DNA of 64,000 nucleotides, from positions 682,001 through 746,000 of the forward strand of contig JAKGSH010000010.1 in assembly GCA_021568835.1 (NCBI GenBank), written 5' to 3'. This document shows, piece after piece, positions 27,333 to 36,020 of this stretch (positions within the stretch are counted from its first letter, which is position 1; each line of letters starts with the position of its first letter). The position numbers and the translations under genes are program-made. This DNA comes from Streptomyces sp. Tue 6430 (lineage in GTDB: Bacteria; Actinomycetota; Actinomycetes; Streptomycetales; Streptomycetaceae). Below the pieces are notes generated by a model, which was not told where the DNA came from, did not search any database, and was given only the letters and a program-made list of their open reading frames with translations.

Positions 27333-27620
27333 TCAGATCTTCTCGAAGGGGTCGTGCTCGGCGAGCAGCTTCTCCAGACGGGCCTGGTCGACCCGGCTGA
27401 CGATCTGCCCGGCCTCCTGGCGGTCCCGGATCACCTTGGCGAGCGTGAAAGCGGACGTGACCAGGTAGAGGACGGCGATGCCGAGGAAACCGCGGACCCA
27501 GGCGTCGGCGTCCAGCCGGAGGATGCCGATGGCGGTGGCCGCCATGGCGACCGCGAACGACGCCACGGCCTGGCCGTAGAAGGCGGCCGTGCTCTGCTGC
27601 TTGACGGGTGTGTCACTCAT
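27333..27620 (-). CDS. YiaA/YiaB-domain inner membrane protein
   Basis: 95 residues with two hydrophobic helices (AFYGQAVASFAVAMAATAIG and GFLGIAVLYLVTSAFTLAK) and a charged C-terminal tail. This is the YiaAB two-helix domain, of unknown function. The ATG at 27620 gives the family N-terminus; an in-frame start at 27653 is not supported. Confidence 0.8.
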   Translation of the reverse strand: MSDTPVKQQSTAAFYGQAVASFAVAMAATAIGILRLDADAWVRGFLGIAVLYLVTSAFTLAKVIRDRQEAGQIVSRVDQARLEKLLAEHDPFEKI

Positions 27621-27680
27621 GGGCCAAGCATCGGCGGCCGCGGTCCGCACCACATCGGTCGGGATACTCAGACGAGGTAC

Positions 27681-28832
27681 TCAGAACGCCGAGACCCCCG
27701 TCAGCGCCCGCCCGATGAGCAGTTTCTGGATCTGGCTCGTGCCCTCGTAGAGGGTCATGACGCGGGCGTCGCGCAGCAGTTTGCCCGCCGGGTACTCGTC
27801 GATGTAGCCGTAGCCGCCGTAGACCTGGAGGGCGTTGTTGGCGGCGCGGACGGCCGCCTCCGAGGCGAAGAGCTTGGCCTTGGAGGACTCGACGGCGAAG
27901 GGCAGCCCGCGGTCGACGAGGTCCGCGACCCGCCAGGTCAGCAGGCGGGCGGCGTCCACGTCGACCGCGATGTCGCTGATCAGTTCCTGGACGAGCTGGT
28001 GGTGGGCGATGGTCTTCCCGAACTGCTCGCGCTCCCCCGCGTACCGCACGGCGGCGTCCAGCGCGGCCTGGGCTATGCCGACGCAGCCCGCCGCGACCGA
28101 CATCCGGCCCTTGGCCAGGGCGGACATCGCGACGGAGAAGCCCTTGCCCTCGGCACCGAGCAGCGCGGACGCGGGCACCCGCACGTCCTCGAGCACCAGT
28201 TCGGCGGTGGCCTGGCCGCGCAGGCCGAGTTTGCCGTGCAGGGCGCGGCGGGTCAGTCCCGGGGTGTCCGTGGGGACCAGGAAGGCGGAGACGCCCTTGT
28301 GGCCGGGGGCGTCCGTGGAGCGGGCGAAGAGCAGCACGACGTCGGCCCAGGTGCCGTTGGTGATGAACATCTTGGTGCCGCTGATGACGTAGTCCCCGCC
28401 GTCACGGACCGCGCGGGTGGTGAGGTTCCCGGCGTCGGAGCCGGTGCCGGGCTCGGTGAGCCCGAAGCAGCCGACGTACGCGCCGGAGGTCAGCCCCGGC
28501 AGCCAGCGGCGCTTCTGCTCCTCGTCCCCCCAGGCCGCGACGGTCTTGGCGACCAGGCCGAGGGAGACGGAGACGATGCCGCGCACGGAGGAGTCGCCGC
28601 GGCCCAGTTCCTCCGTGACCAGGCAGTACGCGAGGTGGTCGCCGCCGGAGCCGCCGTACTCCTCGTCGATCGTCAGGCCCAGGAAGCCGACCTCGCCGAG
28701 CTTCTTCACGAGGGACCGGTCGATGTCCTCGGCGCGGTCCCAGGCCACGGCGTGCGGGGTGATCTCGCGGTCCACGAAGTCCCGGGCGAGCCGCCGTACG
28801 GCCTCCTGCTCCTCGCTGAGCCCCAGATGCAT
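27681..28832 (-). CDS. Acyl-CoA dehydrogenase (short/branched-chain type)
   Basis: 383 residues, intact. Flavin motif CFGLTEPGTGSDAGN, substrate-loop FITNGTWADV, dimer segment QVYGGYGYIDEYPAGKLLRD and catalytic Glu363 in MTLYEGTSQIQ, the position used by short-chain and isobutyryl/methylbutyryl enzymes. It is divergent from a TetR gene, with a 19-base palindrome between them. Substrate not assignable beyond class. Confidence 0.93.
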   Translation of the reverse strand: MHLGLSEEQEAVRRLARDFVDREITPHAVAWDRAEDIDRSLVKKLGEVGFLGLTIDEEYGGSGGDHLAYCLVTEELGRGDSSVRGIVSVSLGLVAKTVAAWGDEEQKRRWLPGLTSGAYVGCFGLTEPGTGSDAGNLTTRAVRDGGDYVISGTKMFITNGTWADVVLLFARSTDAPGHKGVSAFLVPTDTPGLTRRALHGKLGLRGQATAELVLEDVRVPASALLGAEGKGFSVAMSALAKGRMSVAAGCVGIAQAALDAAVRYAGEREQFGKTIAHHQLVQELISDIAVDVDAARLLTWRVADLVDRGLPFAVESSKAKLFASEAAVRAANNALQVYGGYGYIDEYPAGKLLRDARVMTLYEGTSQIQKLLIGRALTGVSAF

Positions 28833-28912
28833 GACACGTCACCCCACAGAGAACCGACGGACGGTGGAACCGGCGGGCCGGGGACCGGAGGGCGCCGACC
28901 TGCCCGACCATT

Positions 28913-28931
28913 AAATTAGCACTGCTAGTTT
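28913..28931. promoter_or_regulatory. 19-bp TetR operator, site 1
   Basis: AAATTAGCACTGCTAGTTT is a near-perfect palindrome between the divergent acyl-CoA dehydrogenase and TetR genes. A matching palindrome of identical length lies at 34363-34381. Confidence 0.75.
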
Positions 28932-28958
28932 CTTGGTCGCAGCCCTACTATGTGCGCC

Positions 28959-29599
28959 ATGGCCCGACCGCGCAAGCCCTTGCTGAGCACCGACCGCATC
29001 GTCGAGACGGCCCGCGCGCTCGTGGACGCGGAGGGCCTCGCGGCGCTCTCCACCCGCCGGCTCGCCGCCGAACTCGGGTGAGCGGACCCTCGCTCTACAA
29101 CCACTTCCGGACGAAGGACGAGATCCTCGAGGCGGTCGCCGACTCGGTGAGCGCCCAGGTCGACCTGTCGGTGTTCGAGGACGGCCGGCCGTGGCGGACC
29201 GCGCTGCACGACTGGGCGGTCTCCTACCGGACCGCCCTGCGCGACCACCCGAACATCGTCCCGGTCCTCGCCCGCGGCCCCGGCCGCCGGCCGGCCGGAC
29301 TGCGGCTCGCGGACGCGGTCTACGGCGCGATGGTCGAGGCGGGCTGGCCGCCCGCGCAGGCCACCTCGATCGGCGCGCTGATGCGGTACTTCATCATGGG
29401 TTCCGCCCTCGGCTCCTTCGCCGGCGGCTTCGTGGACGACGCCAGCGCCTACGACCCGGCCGACTACCCGCACCTCGGACAGGCCCATCTGCTGGCCGAG
29501 CAGCAGGAGAAGGTCGACGAGCGGGCCTTCGAGACGGGCCTCGCGGCCCTGCTGGACGGGCTGGCGCAGCAGTACGAGCGGCTGCGGCGCACGGCGTGA
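28959..29599 (+). CDS. TetR-family regulator (frameshifted)
   Basis: About 213 residues. HTH STRRLAAELGVSGPSLYNHF spans a -1 slip at about 29081 (GGG for GGGG). The C-terminal domain, with GWPPAQATSIGALMRYFIMG, follows. It starts 28 bases after operator site 1 and is divergent from the acyl-CoA dehydrogenase gene. A second copy of the same operator precedes the alcohol/aldehyde dehydrogenase operon at 34.3 kb, so the protein probably governs both. Confidence 0.82.
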
Positions 29600-29656
29600 T
29601 CCCGGGCGCCGACACTTCGGCGCCCGCCGAACCGTCCGTGCCCCATGCTGGGAGCC

Positions 29657-30366
29657 ATGACCACCAGGGATCCCGCGCGCCGCTGCTGGCCGGGCTGGCC
29701 GCGCTGATCGCCGACGAGACGCGCGCCACGTGTCTGCTGGCGCTGCTCGACGGCCGGGCGTGGACCGCGGGCGAGCTGGCCCGGCACGCGGGCGTCGCCG
29801 CCTCGACCCTGAGCGAACACCTCGGCAGGCTCGTCGCCGGCGGGATGCTCACCGAGGAACGGCAGGGCCGCCACCGGTACGTCCGGCTCGCCGACGCGCG
29901 CGTCGCCCAGCTCGTGGAGGACCTGGCCGCCCAGGTCGCCCCCGCCGACGCCGCAGGGCCCCGGACCCTGCGCGAGTCGAGCGCGGGGGCCGCCATGGCG
30001 CGCGGCCGGACCTGCTACGACCACCTCGCCGGGCGGCTCGGCATCGCCGTCACCGACGCCCTGACCGCGCGCGGGCTCCTCGTCCAGGACACCGGCTTCG
30101 CGCTGACGGACGCCGGGCTCGGGTGGTTCGCGGACACCGGCATCACCCTGGACCGCGGGGGCCGCCGGCCGCTGGCCCGCGCCTGCCTCGACTGGACCGA
30201 GCGCCGGCCGCACCTGGCCGGGGTGGCGGGCGCGGCGCTGTGCCGGCACGCCCTCGACACGGGCTGGTGCGAGCGCGTCGGCTCCGGGCGGGCGGTGCGC
30301 GCGACCGCCGCCGGCCGGCGGGCGCTGGGCGAGCTGCTCGGCGTCGACGGGGCGGCGCTGCGGTGA
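29657..30366 (+). CDS. ArsR/SmtB-type winged-helix regulator (frameshifted)
   Basis: About 236 residues. The N-terminal winged helix has ADETRATCLLALLDGRAWTA and HAGVAASTLSEHLGRLVAGG, the ArsR helix-turn-helix region. The long C-terminal domain with two cysteines has no recognised ligand. The ATG at 29657 is preceded by GGGAG. One C is missing at about 29675 (RDPAR-PLLAGLAAL). It is followed 77 bases later by an EamA transporter, a common regulator/exporter pairing. Confidence 0.78.
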
Positions 30367-30443
30367 CCGGTGCCCCGGTGCCCGCCCGGCCTCCGGTTCC
30401 CGCGAGCCCTCCCACCTTCCGACTCCCTCTTCTCAGGAGCACG

Positions 30444-31412
30444 ATGAACACCGTCGTCCGCCCGGAACGCCGTACCCGACTGCTCGCCGCCGGTGCCGCC
30501 TCGGTGACCGTCGTGCTGTGGGCCTCCGCCTTCGTGTCGATCCGCAGCGCGGGCGCCGCGTACTCCCCCGGCGCGCTGGCCCTCGGCCGCCTGCTGGCCG
30601 GCGCCCTGACCCTGGGCGTGATCTGTCTCGTACGACGGGAGGGGCTGCCGCCGCGGTCCGCCTGGCGCGGGATCGCGGTGTCGGGGGTGCTGTGGTTCGG
30701 CTTCTACATGGTGGTGCTGAACTGGGGCGAGCAGGAGGTCGACGCGGGGACGGCGGCGCTGGTCGTGAACATCGGTCCGCTGCTCATCGCCCTGCTCGGC
30801 GCGCGGTTCCTCGGCGACCGGCTGCCGCCGCGGCTGCTGGCCGGGATGGCGGTGTCGTTCGCGGGCGCGGTGACGGTCGGGCTGTCGATGTCGGGCGGGG
30901 GCGGTTCCTCGCTGTTCGGGGTGGTGCTGTGCCTGCTGGCCGCCGTCGCCTACGCGGGCGGGGTCGTGGCGCAGAAGCCGGCGCTGGGGCGGGCCGGGGC
31001 CCTGCAGGTGACGACGTTCGGGTGCCTGGTGGGGGCGGTGACCTGCCTGCCCTTCGCCGGGCAGCTGGTCGGCGACGCCGCCGACGCGCCGCTGTCGGCC
31101 ACGCTCAACATGGTCTACCTGGGCGTGTTCCCGACCGCGCTCGCCTTCACCACCTGGGCGTACGCGCTGGCCCGGACCACTGCCGGACGGATGGGCGCGA
31201 CGACGTACGCCGTGCCCTCGCTGGTGGTGCTGATGTCGTGGCTGTTCCTGGGCGAGGTGCCGGGGGCCCTCACCCTGGCGGGCGGAGCGCTGTGCCTGGC
31301 GGGGGTGGCGGTGTCCCGGTCGGGAGGACCGGCCGGACCGGCCGCGGCGCTCCGGGCCCGACCGCAGCCGCAGGCGCGGCCCGGCGAGGCCGAGGTTGAG
31401 GCGCCGAGCTGA
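30444..31412 (+). CDS. EamA-family (DMT) transporter
   Basis: 322 residues, intact, about ten hydrophobic helices in two EamA repeats (ALGRLLAGALTLG; FPTALAFTTWAYALARTTAG; GALTLAGGALCLAG). It probably exports a small metabolite. AGGAG lies six bases before the ATG at 30444. The upstream ArsR-type gene probably regulates it. Confidence 0.86.
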   Translation: MNTVVRPERRTRLLAAGAASVTVVLWASAFVSIRSAGAAYSPGALALGRLLAGALTLGVICLVRREGLPPRSAWRGIAVSGVLWFGFYMVVLNWGEQEVDAGTAALVVNIGPLLIALLGARFLGDRLPPRLLAGMAVSFAGAVTVGLSMSGGGGSSLFGVVLCLLAAVAYAGGVVAQKPALGRAGALQVTTFGCLVGAVTCLPFAGQLVGDAADAPLSATLNMVYLGVFPTALAFTTWAYALARTTAGRMGATTYAVPSLVVLMSWLFLGEVPGALTLAGGALCLAGVAVSRSGGPAGPAAALRARPQPQARPGEAEVEAPS

Positions 31413-31846
31413 CGGCGCCGAGCCGACGGCTCCGGGACCGGGTACGCCGGCCCGGGACGAGGGCGCCGGGACCCGGCAGGCCGCCCCGGGAGGACACCGC
31501 CCGCGTCCGGCGCGGCCGAAGGGGCGGGACCGGATCCACGGCCGCGACGAGGCGGACGTGCGGTCCCGGCGCCGCGGGGGCCATCGCCCGCTCCACCGGC
31601 CGTCCCGGCGCCACCCGGCCGCGGGGGCGGCACACCGGAGTGACGGCCCGACCAGGCTGGAGCGCGACCGGGCGACAGGGCCGCAACTCCCAGGAGGCCG
31701 GGACGCCGAGCCACGACCTCCTGGGGCACCGGCACGCGACCGCGGCCCCGGGCCGGGATGACGGCGTCGTGGCCCGGGACGGCCGTGCCGTCGCGGTCGC
31801 GGTCGCGCCGGTGTGCCGTCCGGGTCGCGGGGTGCCGCGGCGGGTG
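31413..31846. other. Intergenic region, nothing recognised
   Basis: 434 very GC-rich bases between converging genes. Overlapping open frames exist but none shows family features or a plausible start. I see only short inverted repeats such as GAGCC-GAC-GGCTC near 31428. Confidence 0.4.
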
Positions 31847-32926
31847 TCAGAAGACGATCAGGGCCCTGCCGCCCTTGCCCGCGAGCATGTTCTCGAAGGC
31901 CGCCGGGATGCCCTCCAGGGAGATGCGTTCGGTGATGAGGGAGCCGAGGTCCAGACGGCCGGCGCGGACGTGTGCGGCCAGGACCGGGAGGTCGCGGGCC
32001 GGGTCGGAGTTGCCGTAGACGCAGCCGGTGAGGGTGCGGCCCCAGTGGAAGAGTTCCAGGGCGTTGAAGGTGACCTGCTGGTCCTTGCCGCCGATGCCGA
32101 CGACCGCGGTGCGGCCGCCGCGGCGGGTGGACTCCCAGGCCGTGCGGATGGTGACCGCGCGGCCGACGCACTCCACGGCGACGTCGACGCCCTGCTTCCC
32201 GGTGAGGGCGCGGATCTCCCGGGCGGTCCCGTCGGAGGCGACGACGTACTCGGTGGCGCCCGCCGCGCGGGCCAACTCCTCCTTCTCCGGGGAGACGTCG
32301 ACGGCGACGATCGTCGAGGCGCCCGCGATCCGGGCGGCCTGGAGGGCCGCGAGGCCGACCCCGCCGACGCCGAACACGGCCACCGTCTCGCCGGGGCGCA
32401 CCTGGGCGCAGTGGTGGACGGCGCCGTAGCCGGTGAGGACCGCGCAGCCGAGGAGCGCCGCGTCGGTGAGCGGGATGCCGTCGGGCAGGGGCAGGGTGCA
32501 GGAGACGGGGACGACGGTCTCCTCGGCGAACGCGGCGACGTTCAGGCCCGGGTGGAGGTCGGTGCCGCCGGCGGTTCTGGCGTGCACGGCGGCGGAGCCG
32601 CTGAGCGCGTCGGCGCACAGCCAGACCTCGCCGAGCGAGCAGGCGTGGCAACTTCCGCAGGAAGGAGCCCAGTTGAGGACCACACCGTCGCCGGGGGCGA
32701 GGCCGGTGACGCCCTCGCCGACGGAGACGACCGTGCCCGCGCCCTCGTGGCCGAGGACGGCCGGGACGGGCACCCGCATGGTGCCGTCGGACAGCGACAG
32801 GTCGGAGTGGCAGACGCCGGCGGCGGCGAGCCGGACGCGGACCCGGCCCGGTCCGGGCTCGGGCAGCTCGATCTCGGTGATCTCCAGCGGGGCGCCCACG
32901 GCGGGAAGGACGGCGGCACGAACCAC
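31847..32926 (-). CDS. Zinc-dependent alcohol dehydrogenase
   Basis: 359 residues, intact MDR-family enzyme. Catalytic zinc site: first Cys in GVCHSDLS and LGHEGAG. Structural zinc: the lobe SCGSCHACSLGEVWLC. Cofactor motif VFGVGGVGLAALQAA. It oxidises an alcohol to an aldehyde with NAD. The start is GTG at 32926 with GAGGAG six bases upstream and only ten bases after the aldehyde dehydrogenase stop, so the pair forms an alcohol-to-acid operon. Confidence 0.9.
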   Translation of the reverse strand: MVRAAVLPAVGAPLEITEIELPEPGPGRVRVRLAAAGVCHSDLSLSDGTMRVPVPAVLGHEGAGTVVSVGEGVTGLAPGDGVVLNWAPSCGSCHACSLGEVWLCADALSGSAAVHARTAGGTDLHPGLNVAAFAEETVVPVSCTLPLPDGIPLTDAALLGCAVLTGYGAVHHCAQVRPGETVAVFGVGGVGLAALQAARIAGASTIVAVDVSPEKEELARAAGATEYVVASDGTAREIRALTGKQGVDVAVECVGRAVTIRTAWESTRRGGRTAVVGIGGKDQQVTFNALELFHWGRTLTGCVYGNSDPARDLPVLAAHVRAGRLDLGSLITERISLEGIPAAFENMLAGKGGRALIVF

Positions 32927-32936
32927 GGGGAACTCC

Positions 32937-34325
32937 TCAGAACTGGAGGGACTTGGTCTGGAGGTACTCGGTGAGGCCGTGCGCGCCGAGTTCCCGGCCG
33001 ACGCCCGACTGCTTGTAGCCGCCGAAGGGGGCCAGCGGGTTGAAGCGGCCGCCGTTGATGTCGACCTGCCCGGTGTCCATCCGGCGGGCGAAGGCGACCG
33101 CCTCCGCCTCCTCACCGGCCCAGACGGCGCCGGCCAGGCCGTAGACCGTGCCGTTGGCGATGCGCAGGGCGTCCTCCTCGTCCTCGTAGCGCAGGATCGA
33201 CAGGACGGGGCCGAAGATCTCCTCCTGGGCGATCGTCATCCCGGGGGTGACGTCGGCGAACACGGTGGGGCTGACGAACCAGCCCCGCTCGCGGTGGGTT
33301 CCGGTGCCCCCCGCGACCAGGCGCGCGCCCTCGGCGACGCCCTGGTCGATGTAACCGCGCACCCGGGCCTGCTGCTTGGCGCTGACGAGGGGGCCGATCC
33401 GGTCGCCGTACTTCGCCGCGGCGGTGGCGGCCAGCTCGACGGCCTCGTCGTAGCGGTCGCGGTGGACCAGCATCCGGGTCCAGGCGCTGCACGTCTGACC
33501 GGAGTTGGACATCACGTTGGCGACGCCGACGTTGACGGCGCGGGCGAGGTCGGCGCTCGGGAGGATGACGTTGGCGGACTTGCCGCCGAGTTCGAGGGCC
33601 ACCTTCTTGATCGCGGCACCGGCCGTCGCGGCGATCACCCTGCCCACGGCGGTGGAACCGGTGAAGGAGACGAGGTCGACACCGGGGTGTCCGGCGAGGG
33701 CCTGCCCGGCGACCGGGCCGAGGCCCGTGACGAGGTTGAGAACACCGGCCGGGACGCCGGCCTCGTGGACCGCCTCGGCGAAGAGCTGCGCGACGAGCGG
33801 CGTGTCCTCGGCGGGCTTCAGGACGACCGTGCAGCCGGCGGCGAGGGCCGGGGCGGCCTTGGCGACGATCTGGTGGAGCGGGTAGTTCCAGGGCGTGATG
33901 GCGCCGACCACGCCGACCGGCTCGTGGTAGACGGTCGAGTTGCCGACCTTCTCCTCGAAGGAGTGGGTGGCGGCCAGTTCGGCGTAGGAGCCGGCGACCG
34001 CGATCGGGACGGCCGCGTGGACCGCCTGGGAGAAGGGCGGCGGGGAGCCGAGTTCGGCGGTGACCGTCTCGGCGATCTCGTCCTTGCGGGCCGCCAGCAC
34101 GTCCCGGAGGGCGCTCAGGCGCGCGGCCCGCTCGGCGGGCGCCGTCGCCGCCCAGGCGGGGAGGGCGGTACGGGCGGCCCGTACGGCCGCGTCGACGTCC
34201 TCGGGCCCGGCGGCCGGGACCCGGCCGATGACCTGCTCGTCCGCCGGGTTGACGACCTCGATCACGTCCTGCCCGACGGCGGGGCGCCAGGCGCCGTCGA
34301 GGTAGATGCCGTCGTGTGCCTTCAT
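32937..34325 (-). CDS. NAD(P)-dependent aldehyde dehydrogenase
   Basis: 462 residues, intact. Catalytic Glu245 in ELGGK and Cys279 in SGQTCSA, with GFTGS-type cofactor loop SFTGSTAVGR and the C-terminal NPLAPFGGYKQSGVGRE. First gene of a two-gene operon with the zinc alcohol dehydrogenase. A 19-base palindrome 38 bases upstream of the ATG matches the operator at 28.9 kb. Confidence 0.93.
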   Translation of the reverse strand: MKAHDGIYLDGAWRPAVGQDVIEVVNPADEQVIGRVPAAGPEDVDAAVRAARTALPAWAATAPAERAARLSALRDVLAARKDEIAETVTAELGSPPPFSQAVHAAVPIAVAGSYAELAATHSFEEKVGNSTVYHEPVGVVGAITPWNYPLHQIVAKAAPALAAGCTVVLKPAEDTPLVAQLFAEAVHEAGVPAGVLNLVTGLGPVAGQALAGHPGVDLVSFTGSTAVGRVIAATAGAAIKKVALELGGKSANVILPSADLARAVNVGVANVMSNSGQTCSAWTRMLVHRDRYDEAVELAATAAAKYGDRIGPLVSAKQQARVRGYIDQGVAEGARLVAGGTGTHRERGWFVSPTVFADVTPGMTIAQEEIFGPVLSILRYEDEEDALRIANGTVYGLAGAVWAGEEAEAVAFARRMDTGQVDINGGRFNPLAPFGGYKQSGVGRELGAHGLTEYLQTKSLQF

Positions 34326-34362
34326 CGCGTTCCCTCCGGGCGGTCGTCGTCGTCCGCGCCCT

Positions 34363-34381
34363 AAACTAGCGCCGATAGTTT
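34363..34381. promoter_or_regulatory. 19-bp TetR operator, site 2
   Basis: AAACTAGCGCCGATAGTTT matches site 1 (AAATTAGCACTGCTAGTTT) at 15 of 19 positions, with the same symmetry. It lies upstream of the aldehyde/alcohol dehydrogenase operon. Confidence 0.7.
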
Positions 34382-34454
34382 TCCGGCACCAGGGGCGTCC
34401 GCCGTGCGGCACCCCACACGGGTGCGGCGACGGGTACGGCAACCGCCGCGGGCG

Positions 34455-35795
34455 TCACTCGTCGAGGTCCGGCAGCCGGTCCGGGGCCGGGGAGATCCGC
34501 TCGCCGTGCTGGTCGAAGACGAACAGGTGGGCGAGGTCGACGAGGAGCGGGACCTGCATGCCGTACCGCAGGTCGAAGTCGGGTGTGGTCCGCACGACCA
34601 GGTCGCCGGGCTGGCGGCCGTCCGGGGAGGTCACCGCGAAGGGCTGCTCCGCGGGCTCGTCCAGCACCACGACCGGCCCGGCCCGCCGGCTGCCGGCCCG
34701 CTCCCGCAGCCGGTCCAGCACCCCGGCCTCCCGCCGTCGCCGCCGGGACGGCCGGGCCTGCGGGCGCGGCGCCTCCAGGTCGGGCACGACGGCGGGGCGC
34801 GAGCCGGTGTCGAAGTGGACGAGCACCTCGTGGCCCTGGAACTCCACGTGCTCCACCAGGCCGGTGATGTGCGCCTCACCGGGGCGCGCCTCGGCGGGGC
34901 CGCCGACGCGGACGGCCTCCGAGCGCAGACCGACGATCACCTCGCGGCCCTGCTGCACCCGCAGCAACTCGTGGTCCGGACAGAGCGGTTCGGGCAGTCG
35001 CAGGGCCTGCTTTCCGAGGCTGACCGTCATCGCCCCGTCGAGCGGCGCCCGGACCACGCCGCGCAGGAGGTTGATGCGCGGGGTGCCGATGAAAGCGGCC
35101 ACGAAGACGTTGCGGGGCAGGGCGTAGACCGCGCGGGGGGTGTCGATCTGCTGGAGGACACCGCCGCGCAGGACCGCCACCCGGTCGCCGAGGGACATGG
35201 CCTCGGCCTGGTCGTGCGTGACGTACACCGTCGTCACGCCCAGCTTCCGGGTCAGGGAGGCTATTTCGGCCCGCAACCGGTTGCGGAGCTTGGCGTCGAG
35301 GTTGGACAGCGGTTCGTCCATCAGGAAGGCGGACGCGTGGCGGGCGATGGCCCGGCCCATGGCGACCCGCTGGCGCTCCCCGCCGGAGAGTTGGCGGGGA
35401 TAGCGGTCGAGGAGGTCCTCGATGCCGAGCATCCGCGCGGTGGCATCGACGCGGGGGCCCGGATCGGCACCCGGGGCCTCGATGCGCAGCGGGAAACCGA
35501 TGTTGTCGCGGTTGGTCATGGTCGGGTAGAGGGCGAAGTTCTGGAACACCATCGCGATGTCCCGGCCGGACGGCGGCAGATCGTTCGCGTACTCGCCGTC
35601 GAGCAGCAACTGCCCTTCCGTGATCTGCTCCAGCCCGGCGATCATCCGCAGCACCGTGGACTTCCCGCAGCCGGAGGGTCCGAGCAGCACGAGGAATTCC
35701 CCGGGCGCGATGTCCAGCGACAGCCGGTCCACCACGCGGGAACCACCGGTGCCGTAGGCCTTGCTCACGTCGTGCAGGGAGATGGCGCGTGTCAT
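34455..35795 (-). CDS. Sugar-type ABC transporter ATPase (MalK/UgpC/MsiK-like)
   Basis: 446 residues, intact. Walker A GPSGCGKST at 39-47, Q-loop VFQNFALYP, signature LSGGERQRVAMGRA, Walker B FLMDEPLSNLD, H-loop VTHDQAEAMS, then a regulatory TOBE/OB-like domain from about 240. The residues around 345-375 are an unusually basic, proline-rich insertion. No permease or binding-protein gene is nearby, so it may serve distant sugar transporters in the way MsiK does. Confidence 0.88.
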   Translation of the reverse strand: MTRAISLHDVSKAYGTGGSRVVDRLSLDIAPGEFLVLLGPSGCGKSTVLRMIAGLEQITEGQLLLDGEYANDLPPSGRDIAMVFQNFALYPTMTNRDNIGFPLRIEAPGADPGPRVDATARMLGIEDLLDRYPRQLSGGERQRVAMGRAIARHASAFLMDEPLSNLDAKLRNRLRAEIASLTRKLGVTTVYVTHDQAEAMSLGDRVAVLRGGVLQQIDTPRAVYALPRNVFVAAFIGTPRINLLRGVVRAPLDGAMTVSLGKQALRLPEPLCPDHELLRVQQGREVIVGLRSEAVRVGGPAEARPGEAHITGLVEHVEFQGHEVLVHFDTGSRPAVVPDLEAPRPQARPSRRRRREAGVLDRLRERAGSRRAGPVVVLDEPAEQPFAVTSPDGRQPGDLVVRTTPDFDLRYGMQVPLLVDLAHLFVFDQHGERISPAPDRLPDLDE

Positions 35796-35824
35796 GACAG
35801 GAATCCCCGGGGCTCACGGACCCG

Positions 35825-35866
35825 CCGCCGCCCGCCCCGTCCGGATCGGGACGGGGCGGGCGGCGG
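35825..35866 (-). terminator. Terminator of the sortase operon
   Basis: An 18-bp perfect stem (35825-35842 with 35849-35866) closes a six-base loop. It lies downstream of the sortase stop on the minus strand and before the ABC ATPase gene. Confidence 0.75.
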
Positions 35867-36020
35867 GCGGACCCTGGGCGCGTGTGCTCGACAGCCTCCG
35901 AAGGACCGAACGAGGCTGTGAGTCACGGAAGTTAACGGACCGTGCGCGCCCAGGGAAGAGAATCGGCCAGATCCGTGACCATGAGATGCCGGCGCCCCGC
36001 CCGCCGGGACGGGCCCCGGT

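Noticed and set aside
29191..29656. N-terminal extension of the ArsR-type regulator from the upstream open frame
   Set aside because: That stretch overlaps the TetR gene in another frame; the ATG at 29657 with a ribosome site, plus one restored C, gives a normal N-terminus.
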